A DNA stretch of 64,000 bases from Streptococcus sanguinis. Lineage in GTDB: Bacteria > Bacillota > Bacilli > Lactobacillales > Streptococcaceae. The position numbers were made by a program, and so were the translations under genes. Below, one piece after another: positions 9,637-18,356 of the stretch (position 1 is the stretch's first letter; the number at the start of each line of letters is the position of its first letter). The stretch is from contig NZ_CP054570.1 of assembly GCF_013343115.1 (NCBI RefSeq), positions 1,550,001 to 1,614,000 of the forward strand, read 5' to 3'. Below the pieces are notes generated by a model. That model had not been told where the DNA came from and made no database searches. It saw only the letters and a list, made by a program, of their open reading frames with translations.

Positions 9637-10187
9637 GTATCTATTATAGTCGAACCCAGAACATTTTGCAAGTGGTTTAAGGCAAATTTGTGATTTTCCT
9701 CTGACAGAGAAGCCACAGCCGGTTCTACCACCTGAATCTGATAACCAAGATTATATGCATCAATCGCTGTATGCAAGACACAAATATCCGTCAAGACTCC
9801 AGTCAAAATGACCGTATCTACCTTTCTTTCCCGCAATCGAATATCTAAATCCGTACCGGAAAAGGCAGAATAATGGCGCTTATCCATCCAAAAGACCCGA
9901 GAGTCTGCTTGATGCTTGTCATAAAAATCAGCCAAAGGGCCATAAAGATTGCGACCGCTAGTTCCTTTGATGTTATGAGGCGGAAACAATTTGCTCTCAG
10001 GATGAAAGGCATCATTCTCATCATGGGCATCAATAGCAAAGAAGATATAATCTCCTCTGTCAAAAGCTGCCTCCGTCACTTGAGCAATGGCTTCAGAAAT
10101 TTCCTGAGCTGGCGCTCCTGCTGTCAACTTGCCCTCATCTGCGACAAAATCAACTGTATAATCAATGGAAATCAGTGCTTTAGCCAT
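9630..10187 (-). CDS. pncA: Nicotinamidase / isochorismatase-family hydrolase
   Basis: A 185-residue cysteine hydrolase of the isochorismatase fold. The catalytic triad is present as Asp9 (SIDYT), Lys103 (MDKRHYSAF) and Cys136 (LTDICVLHT), and metal-site residues appear in AIDAHDE (Asp53, His55) and FPPHN (His71). This set fits a nicotinamidase that recycles nicotinamide to nicotinate for NAD synthesis, though other amidase substrates cannot be excluded. The start overlaps the codY stop by one base, the common streptococcal codY-pncA arrangement. Confidence 0.88.
   Translation of the reverse strand: MAKALISIDYTVDFVADEGKLTAGAPAQEISEAIAQVTEAAFDRGDYIFFAIDAHDENDAFHPESKLFPPHNIKGTSGRNLYGPLADFYDKHQADSRVFWMDKRHYSAFSGTDLDIRLRERKVDTVILTGVLTDICVLHTAIDAYNLGYQIQVVEPAVASLSEENHKFALNHLQNVLGSTIIDTI
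9643..9671 (-). promoter_or_regulatory. aspS promoter
   Basis: Minus-strand TTGCAA (9666-9671), a 17-bp spacer and TATAAT (9643-9648). It lies inside the last codons of the upstream isochorismatase gene, so aspS is expressed independently of codY-pncA. Confidence 0.8.
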
Positions 10188-10975
10188 TAATAGTCCCTCT
10201 TTTTAATTTCATCAAAGACATCCGGAATCAGAACTTTCAGATAAGTTCCCTTCATTCCCAGTGAGCGGCTTTCAATAATCCCAGCACTTTCCAGCTTGCG
10301 CAAGGCATTAACAATCACTGAGCGGGTAATCCCGATACGGTCAGCAATGACAGATGCTGTCAGCTGGCCTTCATTGCCATTGAGCTCGCCCAAAATTGCT
10401 GAAACAGCTCTCAGTTCTGAGTAAGACAGAGTATTGACCGCCATGGTCACAGCTGTCCGGCGGCGGATATTTTTCTCATCCTCTTCCCGCTGGAAGTTAA
10501 GTAGCTGGATACCAACCACTGTACTGGCAATCTCAACCAAAATCAGATCATCGTCCGCAAATTCCTTATCATTACGCCAGATAATCAATGAGCCCAAACG
10601 AATCCCTGAAACATGAATGGGAGCAATGGTAGTCAGGCCATCTGGAAAATCATCCTTGGTCTCTACCGGAAAAATCGTCAAATCATGCGTAACCGGTAGA
10701 TTAGCCTCCGTTTCATAGACCAGATTGGCTTCTTGGACATACTCCTCTGGGAAATTCTTATCTTGAAAAAAAGCTTCTACACGGTCATTATTGGTCTTGT
10801 AGCGCATGAAATAGCCTAGAAGACGTCCTTTGCTATTGATAATGCAGGCATTGCAGTGGATAATATCAGCCAACTGACGCGTAATAGCATTATAGGGCAA
10901 ATCTTCCTGCATCTGCTCTTCCGAGCGCTTCAGAATAGACGTAATTTTTCGTGTTTTTTCTAGTAAATCGGCCAT
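10187..10975 (-). CDS. codY: GTP-sensing transcriptional repressor CodY
   Basis: A 262-residue protein matching CodY throughout: an N-terminal GAF domain that senses branched-chain amino acids (about 1-155) and a C-terminal winged helix (about 200-250) with the recognition segment [20 protein letters not shown]. CodY represses amino-acid uptake and synthesis genes in nutrient-rich growth. It is followed by pncA with a one-base overlap. A clear promoter lies just upstream. Confidence 0.98.
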
Positions 10976-11001
10976 ATTTTTACCTCATATTTATTAGCTT
11001 C

Positions 11002-11030
11002 ATTGTAACATAAAAGCAGTGAAATTTCAA
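11002..11030 (-). promoter_or_regulatory. codY promoter
   Basis: Minus-strand TTGAAA (11025-11030), a 17-bp spacer and TACAAT (11002-11007), about 30 bp before the codY start. Confidence 0.75.
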
Positions 11031-11131
11031 TAATTATCTGAAAATTTTTTATTGAAAAACAATTACATACAATTCTATAAAATAAAGAATTTTTCAAGTA
11101 TATGACTTGATATGTCAAGTTATATTAAACA

Positions 11132-11160
11132 AAAAACAGTCAAGAATTTGACTGTTTTTG
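11132..11160. terminator. Terminator downstream of surface protein gene (bidirectional shape)
   Basis: AAAAACAGTCAA / TTGACTGTTTTT arms around a short loop, with A and T tracts on both sides; it lies 16 bp after the stop of the minus-strand surface-protein gene. A second small inverted repeat, ACTTGA/TCAAGT, lies just beside it at 11104-11119. Confidence 0.8.
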
Positions 11161-11176
11161 ATTACTTTTGTTCTTT

Positions 11177-13762
11177 CTAATCAAGAGAACGTTTCTTGTA
11201 GAACAATTTCATAGCCATGAGCAGAAGCATTTGGCCTGCTAGAAGAAGCCAAGAAGAGTTTTCTCCTGTCTTAGGCAAGGCATGACCTGAAGCAGCTACC
11301 TGCTTATGATTTCCAGGGCTAGCACTTCCAGCATTTCCAGTAGTTCCAAGAGCTGTATGCTGAGGATCTCCTACTTGTCCAGCAAGCGGAGAGCGAGCGA
11401 AACGCTCCTCTGTGTGAGCCAAAACAGATTGGTAATAGCGAATATCTTCTTCCTTATTCTGCTCAGCATAAGTTTGAGCTAGCAAGTCGTATGTCGCCTT
11501 AGCTTGTGCTTGAACAGCAGTTAAAACTGCTACTTTTGCTTCTTGATCTGTTTGAGCTGTAAGAGCTGCTTGGTAAGCAGCCTGAGCTGCGGCTAATTTA
11601 GTTTTAGCTTGTTCCAAGTTTTCTTCTGCATTCTCAAGATTTGACAATGACTCTTTAGCCATTTGCAATGCTGCTTCAGCATCTGTAACAGCTTTTTCAA
11701 GATTAGTCTTTCTTTCTTTTGCTACATTCAAAGCTGCTTCTAGCTGAGCCAACTTATCTGATTCAGTTTTTAGAGCTTCTTGAGCGGCAGCAACTGTCGC
11801 TTGAACAGCAGTCAGAGCATCTTGGGCCTGAGTTAATTTTTCCGCTTTGGTCTTGTCATCCAAGTTTGAATTTTGCAGGGCTGCTTGTGCTGCTGCCAAA
11901 GCCGCTTGATCAGCTGCCAACTTCTCTTGAGCTGCAGCAAGAGCTGCTTGTGCCTGAGCAGTTGCTGACTCACCTGCTTGAGCTTGTGCCTGAGCCAGTT
12001 GCTGATTGGCTTGCTCTAAGGCTGCGGCCTTCCGATTGTAAGTGGTTTGAGCAACTCCCTTAGATGCCAGAGCCAGTTGATTGGCCTTGAAGGCAGCGTC
12101 ATAGGCAGTTTGAGCCTGAGCTACTTCCTGCGGATCTACTTTTGCTGTTGCAGCTTTGCCTGTAATCGGGCTGGCATTGAAGTTCTTTTTGCTAGCATAT
12201 TTGACTTGATCTTCTGACACCATGGTGAAATGAGCCATAGTGATGTCGCTTTCCATTGAGAAATCAACACCCAGATAGTTTTTCTGGCGACCAGTATTGA
12301 GACCAGAGATTGATGTAGCATGCAGCCATTCATAGCCATTAAACATGAATTCAACAACGGAATCATAGATTCGTCTCTTCATTTCAGCCACACTCATTTG
12401 GCCAGCTTTTTCTCTCCAAATATAAGCGTTTTCATAATACTGGAGACCTTTGCTCTCTTGCTCAGCACTTGTGGTCATTAAACCATATTCACGCGCTACG
12501 CGGTTAATTGCTTTAGCATCGTGATGGTATTTCTCCATCAAATCCCAGTTCCAGTTGTCTTTGCGATATTCTGTTGCCACCTTATCAGCGAAATCAATTG
12601 AAGACGGTGTTACAACTACTTCGCCTGTTCCCATCTGAGCACGCAGCTGGTTGATGAGTTCTGAAGCAAACTGTGAAAGTTCCTGACGAACATTCTGTGG
12701 AATATTGTTGGTATCAATCAAAGCTTTGCTATCTGTAGGATCTGCTACATAACGATTGAGAGCCTTAGCACTGGCATTCAGTGCAGCCAGTCTATTTTGA
12801 ATCTCATTAGTTTTTTGCTCTGATAAATTCGGTGCAATTAGCTCTCTCAAGGCTGCAATGTATTCCGGAGTCATTGACACACGGTTTTTATTGCTAGAAG
12901 CTTCAGTAGTAATTTTTCCAGCTTGAGCCTTTTGCAAAGCCTGTTGAGCTTGGTTCAGATCTGACTGAGTCTTCTCTGCTGCAGCAGTTTTTTCCTGCAA
13001 GTTCTTTTGAGAAGCATCACGAGCCGTCTTAGCCTGAGTCTGGTTGGTCTGAGCTTTTGCAACCTCAGCCTGCTTCTGACTGTCAGTCTGACGAGCTGTA
13101 GCTACTTTTGCTTGAGCTGTTTCAACAGCAGACTGGTCAGCTGCCACCTTGTCTTGGGCTGCTTTCACATTTTTTTCTGCTTTAGCTGTAGCGTCCCCAC
13201 TTAGATTAGCCTGAGCTTCCTTCACGTCATTTTGAGCTTTAGCAAGGCGTCCTTCTTGAGTTTTCGCTTGCTCTTGAGCTTCTTTAGTCTTGGCTGCCTG
13301 AGTATCGCGCTCAGCTTCAGCCGCCTTAGTTGCTTGGTCAGCTTTAGCCAGTTCTGACTTATTGCTGTCCACTTGAGCTTTTTGATTGCTCTCTTCTTGC
13401 CTAGCTGTTTCAATAGCTTCCGGACCAGCTTTATCAGCTGCCTCCTGTGCCCGGTTAGCTTCAGCTTGTGCTTGCTCGACCTGACTTTGAGCCGCAGCAG
13501 TATTTGCCTGAGCTTGAGCCAAATCAGCTTTCCCTTGTGCAACATTGCTGTCGGCTTCTTGTACAAGAGCCTGAGCAGCGTCTACCTGTTCTTTCGAAAC
13601 AGATTCATCCTTCTGTGTGTTTTCTGCCTGTGGTTGGCTTTGACTAACGGGCGCATCAGAATAAGACTGATTATCAACTAATTGATCAGCCTGAACTCCT
13701 TCTGCGAGCACCAAAGACAATGCCGCTGCACTGACAGAAAAAGCACTAAGTGTCTTTTTCAT
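11177..13762 (-). CDS. LPXTG wall-anchored protein with SEC10/PgrA-type domain and Ala-rich coiled coils
   Basis: About 861 residues. It begins with a signal peptide (MKKTLSAFSVSAAALSLVLA, then GVQA) and ends with LPKTG, a membrane helix and a KKRS tail, so sortase A should link it to peptidoglycan. Between are two long Ala/Gln/Lys-rich heptad regions (about residues 55-290 and 560-760) flanking a globular part (about 300-540) that resembles the SEC10/PgrA surface-exclusion domain family, including the segment YEWLHATSISGLNTG. Such proteins act in aggregation or adhesion; the role here is unknown. The start is uncertain: ATG at 13762 follows GGAG at a long distance, whereas an in-frame TTG at 13768 is better spaced. 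The coiled-coil DNA is repetitive and a likely site of length variation. Confidence 0.88.
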   Translation of the reverse strand: MKKTLSAFSVSAAALSLVLAEGVQADQLVDNQSYSDAPVSQSQPQAENTQKDESVSKEQVDAAQALVQEADSNVAQGKADLAQAQANTAAAQSQVEQAQAEANRAQEAADKAGPEAIETARQEESNQKAQVDSNKSELAKADQATKAAEAERDTQAAKTKEAQEQAKTQEGRLAKAQNDVKEAQANLSGDATAKAEKNVKAAQDKVAADQSAVETAQAKVATARQTDSQKQAEVAKAQTNQTQAKTARDASQKNLQEKTAAAEKTQSDLNQAQQALQKAQAGKITTEASSNKNRVSMTPEYIAALRELIAPNLSEQKTNEIQNRLAALNASAKALNRYVADPTDSKALIDTNNIPQNVRQELSQFASELINQLRAQMGTGEVVVTPSSIDFADKVATEYRKDNWNWDLMEKYHHDAKAINRVAREYGLMTTSAEQESKGLQYYENAYIWREKAGQMSVAEMKRRIYDSVVEFMFNGYEWLHATSISGLNTGRQKNYLGVDFSMESDITMAHFTMVSEDQVKYASKKNFNASPITGKAATAKVDPQEVAQAQTAYDAAFKANQLALASKGVAQTTYNRKAAALEQANQQLAQAQAQAGESATAQAQAALAAAQEKLAADQAALAAAQAALQNSNLDDKTKAEKLTQAQDALTAVQATVAAAQEALKTESDKLAQLEAALNVAKERKTNLEKAVTDAEAALQMAKESLSNLENAEENLEQAKTKLAAAQAAYQAALTAQTDQEAKVAVLTAVQAQAKATYDLLAQTYAEQNKEEDIRYYQSVLAHTEERFARSPLAGQVGDPQHTALGTTGNAGSASPGNHKQVAASGHALPKTGENSSWLLLAGQMLLLMAMKLFYKKRSLD

Positions 13763-14040
13763 TGTCAATATAATCTCCTCCACTTTTTCATCATTGTTAA
13801 AAACATTGACAAACACATTCTATCATGTTTGTCTTCTAGAAGGAAGACGCTAACACATTTTTTTAAGCATTTTTGGACAGATACATAAAAAATGTTGGAC
13901 AAACTCCTAAAAAATGTCGGTAAAACCGCCTATAATTTTTACCAATCGACCTCAAATTCAATTTCCGGAGCATCTTAATTTTTTTATTTTTGCAATTCAA
14001 AGACAGCCATTGAACTAAAAAATATGTAAAATAGATAAGA

Positions 14041-14070
14041 AAAAGGCCGGAATATTTTCCGGCCTTTTTG
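14041..14070. terminator. Strong bidirectional terminator
   Basis: AAAAGGCCGGAA / TTCCGGCCTTTTT forms a GC-rich hairpin with A and T tracts, 14 bp past the aminotransferase stop. Confidence 0.9.
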
Positions 14071-14083
14071 TAGCATCCGCTTA

Positions 14084-15298
14084 TTAACGGCGATATTGGC
14101 GCAAGAAGCGCGTCATTTTTTCTTGGATTTGAGCTAGCTCATCTACTCGAGGCAGATAAACGATTCGGAAATGATCTGGGTCCTTCCAGTTAAAGCCTCG
14201 TCCATGGACAAGAAGGACTTTCTCCTGCTTGAGGAAATTGAGCACAAACTGCTCATCATCGTCGATGCGATACATGTTCCGGTCAATTTTCGGGAAAATA
14301 TAGAGGCCAGCTTTAGGCTTAACAGCTGACAGCCCCGGGATGTCCTGAATAGCCTGATAGATGAAATTACGCTGTTCATAGATACGGCCACCTGGCAAAA
14401 GCAGTTCATCCACAGATTGATGACCACCAAGTGAGGTTTGAACGACTTGCTGAGCCAAGACATTGGAGCACAAGCGCATGTTGGAGAGCATGTTTAACCC
14501 TTCGATATAACCCTTAACATGATGTTTAGGACCAGATAGCACCATCCAGCCAACACGGAAGCCTGCGATTCGGTGCGACTTAGAAAGACCATTCATACTG
14601 ACACAGAAGATATCAGGAGCCAGACTAGCCACAGATGTATGGACATTGCCATCCATCACCATGCGATCATAGATTTCATCCGCAAAGATAATGAGATTGT
14701 TCTGGCGAGCAATTTCCACAATCTCCAGCAGCAGTTCCTTAGGATAAAGTGCTCCCGTTGGATTGTTAGGGTTAATGATAATGATAGCCTTGGTATTAGA
14801 TGTGATTTTTGACTTGATATCGTCAATATCTGGATACCATTCTGCCTGCTCATCACAAACATAGTGAACAGCATTCCCACCAGCCAGACTGACTGCAGCC
14901 GTCCAGAGTGGGTAGTCTGGCATCGGCACCAGCACCTCGTCCCCGTCATCCAGCAAGCCCTGCATGGACATGACAATCAGCTCGCTGACACCATTTCCCA
15001 GATAAATGTCATCAATATCTACATTAGGAAAATTCTTAAGCTGGCAATATTGCATAATGGCCTTACGGGCTGAAAAAATCCCCTTAGAGTCAGAGTAGCC
15101 CTCACTGTCACGCGCATTCATAATCAAATCATGAATGACCTCATCTGGAGCGGTAAAACCAAATTCAGCCGGATTTCCTGTATTGAGGCGGAGAATCTTT
15201 TCACCGTTGGCCCGCATGCGCATGGCTTCATCCAAAACTGGACCGCGAATATCATAGGCAACATGTTCCAGCTTGCTGGACTTGTCAAATTCTTTCAT
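14084..15298 (-). CDS. Class I/II PLP-dependent aminotransferase (alanine aminotransferase-like, AlaA/AlaT group)
   Basis: A 404-residue protein starting at the ATG at 15298, preceded by GAGGAAAAATAAGA; the longer open frame upstream has no ribosome site and a hydrophobic junk extension. The fold type I signature is clear: the PLP-lysine segment SMNGLSKSHRIAGFRVGW near residue 240, NPNNPTGALY near 178 and the arginine segment FRIVYLPR near the C-terminus. The start KEFDKSSKLEHVAYDIRGPV is typical of the AlaA-type pyruvate/glutamate transaminases. The substrate is inferred from family resemblance. It is monocistronic with a strong terminator. Confidence 0.88.
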   Translation of the reverse strand: MKEFDKSSKLEHVAYDIRGPVLDEAMRMRANGEKILRLNTGNPAEFGFTAPDEVIHDLIMNARDSEGYSDSKGIFSARKAIMQYCQLKNFPNVDIDDIYLGNGVSELIVMSMQGLLDDGDEVLVPMPDYPLWTAAVSLAGGNAVHYVCDEQAEWYPDIDDIKSKITSNTKAIIIINPNNPTGALYPKELLLEIVEIARQNNLIIFADEIYDRMVMDGNVHTSVASLAPDIFCVSMNGLSKSHRIAGFRVGWMVLSGPKHHVKGYIEGLNMLSNMRLCSNVLAQQVVQTSLGGHQSVDELLLPGGRIYEQRNFIYQAIQDIPGLSAVKPKAGLYIFPKIDRNMYRIDDDEQFVLNFLKQEKVLLVHGRGFNWKDPDHFRIVYLPRVDELAQIQEKMTRFLRQYRR

Positions 15299-15489
15299 TC
15301 TTATTTTTCCTCTATTCATCAGAATGTTATCATTATACCACCAGAAAAAGCGATTGACAACAAAAAATAAACTCACTTTTCATCTAATTAAAAAGAGAAT
15401 CATAGGATATAAAGCGCCATTCTTCTAATTCCTCAAAGTAAAGGATTCTTTCTCAGCTTGCAATTTTCTGACAGCATTTCCATTTTATC

Positions 15490-15638
15490 TTTACTTTTTT
15501 TCTGAAAAGGGTTACAATAGAAACAAGAAAATAGTTGCAAATCACTCGGACGTTATGGACTGATTGATTTTTGGTCAGCCCAATCATTCTGTGAATGATG
15601 CGACGTCCTTTGCCGACCATTTTAGAGGAGGTAGCTCT
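15490..15638 (+). promoter_or_regulatory. usp promoter and structured 5' leader
   Basis: A plus-strand promoter is proposed at TTTACT (15490-15495), 17-bp spacer, TACAAT (15513-15518). The ~115-nt leader can fold into a three-way junction: GGACGT (15548-15553) pairs with ACGTCC (15603-15608), enclosing CTGA/TCAG (15560-15563 with 15575-15578) and a perfect 7-bp hairpin ATCATTC-TGT-GAATGAT (15583-15599). TTTAGAGGAGG then follows before the start. This is the main content of the 340-bp gap between the divergent aminotransferase and usp genes. Confidence 0.5.
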
Positions 15639-16091
15639 ATGACTCAGAAATATGAAAACATTATGGTTGCTGTGGATGGTTCTCACGAATCCGAACTAGC
15701 CTTTGAAAAGGGCGTTAATGTGGCTCTCCGAAACGGCTCTCGACTCACTATCGCCCATGTCATTGACACCCGGGCTTTGCAAAGTGTCTCAACCTTTGAT
15801 GCAGATGTCTACGAGGACTTACAAGAAGATGCCAAAAAGCTGACAGCTGAGCTGAAAGAAAAGGCTCAAAAATCCGGTATCAAGTATGTTGACATTGTCA
15901 TTGAGATGGGCAATCCCAAGACTCTCTTGGCTACAGATATCCCAGAAGAGCACAAGGTAGATCTAATTATGGTCGGTGCTACCGGTCTCAATGCCTTTGA
16001 ACGGCTGCTAGTCGGTTCTTCATCTGAATATATCCTGCGCCACGCCAAAGTTGATTTACTCGTGGTCAGAGATCCAGAAAAAACTTTATAA
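15639..16091 (+). CDS. Universal stress protein, UspA family
   Basis: A 150-residue protein starting at ATG 15639, seven bases after a perfect GGAGG; the open frame extends upstream but through the structured leader. It has the Usp fold start ENIMVAVDGSHESELAFEKG and the ATP-binding motif GATGLNAFERLLVGSSSEYILRHA near residues 115-138 (G-x2-G-x9-G-S type), so it is probably an ATP-binding Usp. It is the only plus-strand gene in its neighbourhood, has its own promoter and a strong terminator. Confidence 0.92.
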   Translation: MTQKYENIMVAVDGSHESELAFEKGVNVALRNGSRLTIAHVIDTRALQSVSTFDADVYEDLQEDAKKLTAELKEKAQKSGIKYVDIVIEMGNPKTLLATDIPEEHKVDLIMVGATGLNAFERLLVGSSSEYILRHAKVDLLVVRDPEKTL

Positions 16092-16136
16092 AAACTAGAG
16101 CAGATGTGCACTACACATCTGCTCTAGTTTTTTTGT
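16092..16136 (+). terminator. usp terminator
   Basis: A long hairpin (AAACTAGAGCAGATGTG and its complement) ending in seven T residues immediately after the usp stop. Confidence 0.92.
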
Positions 16137-16208
16137 TTATGCGAGGGATGATGATTATGATACGAAAAGGGCAAGAAAAGCATCCTACCCTAAATTCTTT
16201 ATACTAGA

Positions 16209-16586
16209 TTAATCTTCTAAAATCACAGGAAAAATATCTTCCCCTCTGTGCATTTTTTCTTCCATTTCTTTCCACTCAATAACTAATTTATATAGTTCAG
16301 CAGTTGAAATAAAGCAAGGTTCCCCAAGACTTTCATCATCCATTTGATAGTATACTTCTGTTTCTTCTTTACCTATATCAATATTTAGCATATTACCGCC
16401 AAAGTCTGATTCTTCTTTTTGACCAGTAACAACTGCTTCCAATTCTTTATAAATATGAGGGTAAAAATTATGAACCTCAATAATAAAAAACTCGCCTAAA
16501 GTTTGATAGTTTTCATCCAAGAATTTTATCGATAATCTAATATCACCGTCAGGATATTTAAATATTCCATATTGTCTTTTTAACAT
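16209..16586 (-). CDS. Orphan immunity-type protein at the end of a T7SS toxin locus
   Basis: A 125-residue acidic soluble protein with no recognised family. It contains aromatic-rich strands (FFIIEVHNFYPHIYKEL) and ends EDIFPVILED. Size, acidity, low GC and position at the end of a toxin/immunity array fit an immunity protein whose toxin is absent. The DNA of its 3' end and downstream flank (about 16150-16266) has a partial copy at 17750-17851, evidence of recombination within the array. Confidence 0.6.
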   Translation of the reverse strand: MLKRQYGIFKYPDGDIRLSIKFLDENYQTLGEFFIIEVHNFYPHIYKELEAVVTGQKEESDFGGNMLNIDIGKEETEVYYQMDDESLGEPCFISTAELYKLVIEWKEMEEKMHRGEDIFPVILED

Positions 16587-16711
16587 TTGTTACGTCCTAT
16601 ATCTTTCTATTTATTTACTGCTAGGAAAAGCTGAAATAATCTTTTTCTCAGAGTCTTAATATATCGTAATCTATATAATTCAAGTATCAACATATTCTGT
16701 GACAACAGTTC

Positions 16712-17029
16712 TTACATAAGAACCATTCCATTATCTAATATAACTTTATAGTCTTCAATATTTGTATTTTCATTGTCGTACCATGCATTTACTATCTGAG
16801 CTTGATTATCAATTATTTGAGCAATTTCAAATTTGAAATTTTTATAAGGAGCAAAGCTTGGCTCTTCAACTAGTATTTCTCCCATTTTATCTTTTGTTTC
16901 TAATAATATTCTCAAGCAATTTTCATTATCAATTAAAACTTCTAGACTAATATTTTCTTGTTTTAGAATATTAATGTTTTCTGATAGCCACTCTTTAGTC
17001 ACTTTTTTTACTTCTTGAAGTCGACTCAT
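16712..17029 (-). CDS. Probable immunity protein for the orphan toxin cassette
   Basis: A 105-residue protein whose start overlaps the stop of the toxin cassette by one base. It is small, acidic and soluble, with N-terminal helix SRLQEVKKVTKEWLSEN and mixed strands after it; I recognise no family. The tight linkage to the toxin C-terminal domain is the usual toxin-immunity arrangement, so neutralising that domain is the likely job. Confidence 0.6.
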   Translation of the reverse strand: MSRLQEVKKVTKEWLSENINILKQENISLEVLIDNENCLRILLETKDKMGEILVEEPSFAPYKNFKFEIAQIIDNQAQIVNAWYDNENTNIEDYKVILDNGMVLM

Positions 17030-17736
17030 TACTTTTCTCCTTTGATATTTATATTACGAGCATCCGGCATTTCTGTTATGGCTGGCAAGCCCTTCTTTTG
17101 ATTTAACCTATCAATTAGAGAGCCTGGACCTGGGATTTGTCCCCATCCTTCTTTTCCAGCTGGATAAAGACTCTGGGAATTAACATCAAATTCTGTAAAA
17201 ACGCTTCCTGGTTTAGCAGCTGGAAATGCTTCAATATTAGAAGGAGTAGCAACATATGTTGTATTTCCATTCGGTGACATTTGAACTTTACCAGAATCAA
17301 TCATCTTTGTATATTCTTCCATTGACATCCATCGTCCTACAGTTGACATCTCATCTACAATAGGGTTATCTAAGCCACCAACATTAACTTTAGGTAATTT
17401 GGAGTCCAAATTCTTTGATGGAAGTTGAGGACCAACCACCGGCTGACTCCCCACACTCGAATTTCTCACTGCATCCTTAATCTGATAATACTCATTAATC
17501 TGGGCATCAGCCCTTTGTGTTTGTAAATCCTTATTATAAGACCGAGTACTCCAAGCTGCTGCCCCTACCATTAGGAAGTCATAACCCGCTTTTATACTCG
17601 ATGCATACTTGGTATAGTTTGTGGCATAATTCTGGAGTTCCTCATCAGCCTCTTTGCCTGTGACTGGATCAAGGCCAGTTTCAGCTATATAGTCAAAACG
17701 TTTTTGCTCGAAGTTAGGATCGTGTTTGCTTAACAA
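17029..17736 (-). pseudogene. Orphan toxin C-terminal cassette (ADP-ribosyltransferase-like domain candidate)
   Basis: A 235-codon open frame with no ATG near its start; only a TTG at 17736 without a ribosome site is available. Residues 5-70 are homologous to residues 364-428 of the full LXG toxin at 19269-20996: both show DP-x-x-KR-x-x-YI-x-ETG-x-(D/N)P, then a Tyr/Asn-rich stretch and a MVG segment. Residues 133-235 form a different toxin domain, with GRWMS near 135, YVATPSNIEAF, PGSVFTEFDV and WGQIPGPGS. This pattern reminds me of the TreTu-type ADP-ribosyltransferase effectors, with Arg136 as candidate catalytic arginine; this is tentative. It looks like a silent module that could be swapped onto an intact LXG N-terminus by recombination through the shared linker. 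Confidence 0.65.
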
Positions 17737-17793
17737 ATTTATGATGCGAAAAGGGTAAGGAAATCACTCTTACCCCAATTTCTTTATACTAGT

Positions 17794-17921
17794 TCAATCT
17801 TCTAAGATTACGGGAAAAAAATCTTCCCCTCTGTGCATTTTTTCTTCCATTTATTTTCATAAGCAAAATCTTGTGATTTCAAAGTTTCGCCAACAATTTT
17901 TTTGAATTCTGTATTATTCAT
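17794..17921 (-). pseudogene. Chimeric remnant: start of one immunity gene joined to the end of another
   Basis: From ATG 17921 the frame reads MNNTEFKKIVGETLKSQDF, the same start as the immunity genes at 17928-18350 and 18357-18779. At about 17853 it switches to sequence matching the last ~20 codons of the gene at 16209-16586 (17794-17851) but in another frame, and it stops soon after. It is a recombination scar, not a functional gene. Confidence 0.8.
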
Positions 17922-17927
17922 TAAAAA

Positions 17928-18350
17928 TTAGAAGCCCAGATATTCTTTCACACATTTTTTACAAAGAAACTTGAAGTGAGGGTACAACTCAAAATAGTTT
18001 ACTAGTCCATCATCAAAGGCAGGCTGAATCAACATTTTGATATTATTATTAATTGAAGCCACCAAACATTCTGAAGTTATCTTCTCTAGATTATAGTTAT
18101 CTCGATCCTGATAAACAAATCTACCACCAAAGTCTTCCAAACCTTTTTTATATAGAGGTAATTTCCCATCATAAATGCCTTTAATCAAAAAGCCGTAATT
18201 GATATAAAAAGAGTTCTCAAAGTTAGACTTTTGAAAGCCAACAAATACCTTTAAATCAGTATTTTCAAATGTATAATATTTATTTTCATAAGCAAAACCT
18301 TGTGATTTCAAAGTTTCGCCAACAATTTTTTTGAATTCTGTATTATTCAT
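17928..18350 (-). CDS. Immunity-type protein, intact copy of a tandem repeat
   Basis: A 140-residue protein with no recognised family: N-terminal helix NTEFKKIVGETLKSQGF, aromatic strands, then FDDGLVNYFELYPHFKFLCKKCVKEYLGF. It is one unit of a ~430-bp tandem repeat whose other unit (18357-18779) is broken. It lacks an adjacent cognate toxin, so it may protect against toxins of other strains. AT-rich composition and repeat structure agree with accessory immunity DNA. Function is inferred from context only. Confidence 0.6.
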   Translation of the reverse strand: MNNTEFKKIVGETLKSQGFAYENKYYTFENTDLKVFVGFQKSNFENSFYINYGFLIKGIYDGKLPLYKKGLEDFGGRFVYQDRDNYNLEKITSECLVASINNNIKMLIQPAFDDGLVNYFELYPHFKFLCKKCVKEYLGF

Positions 18351-18356
18351 TAAAAA

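Noticed and set aside
11719-13681. Several long open frames opposite the wall-anchored protein gene
   Set aside because: They are antisense to the Ala/Gln-rich coiled-coil repeats, whose codon bias removes stops on the other strand; no ribosome sites or recognisable products.
13886-13920. Two AAAAAATGT(t/c)GG repeats upstream of the surface protein gene as an operator
   Set aside because: Short, AT-rich and imperfect; not enough to call a binding site.
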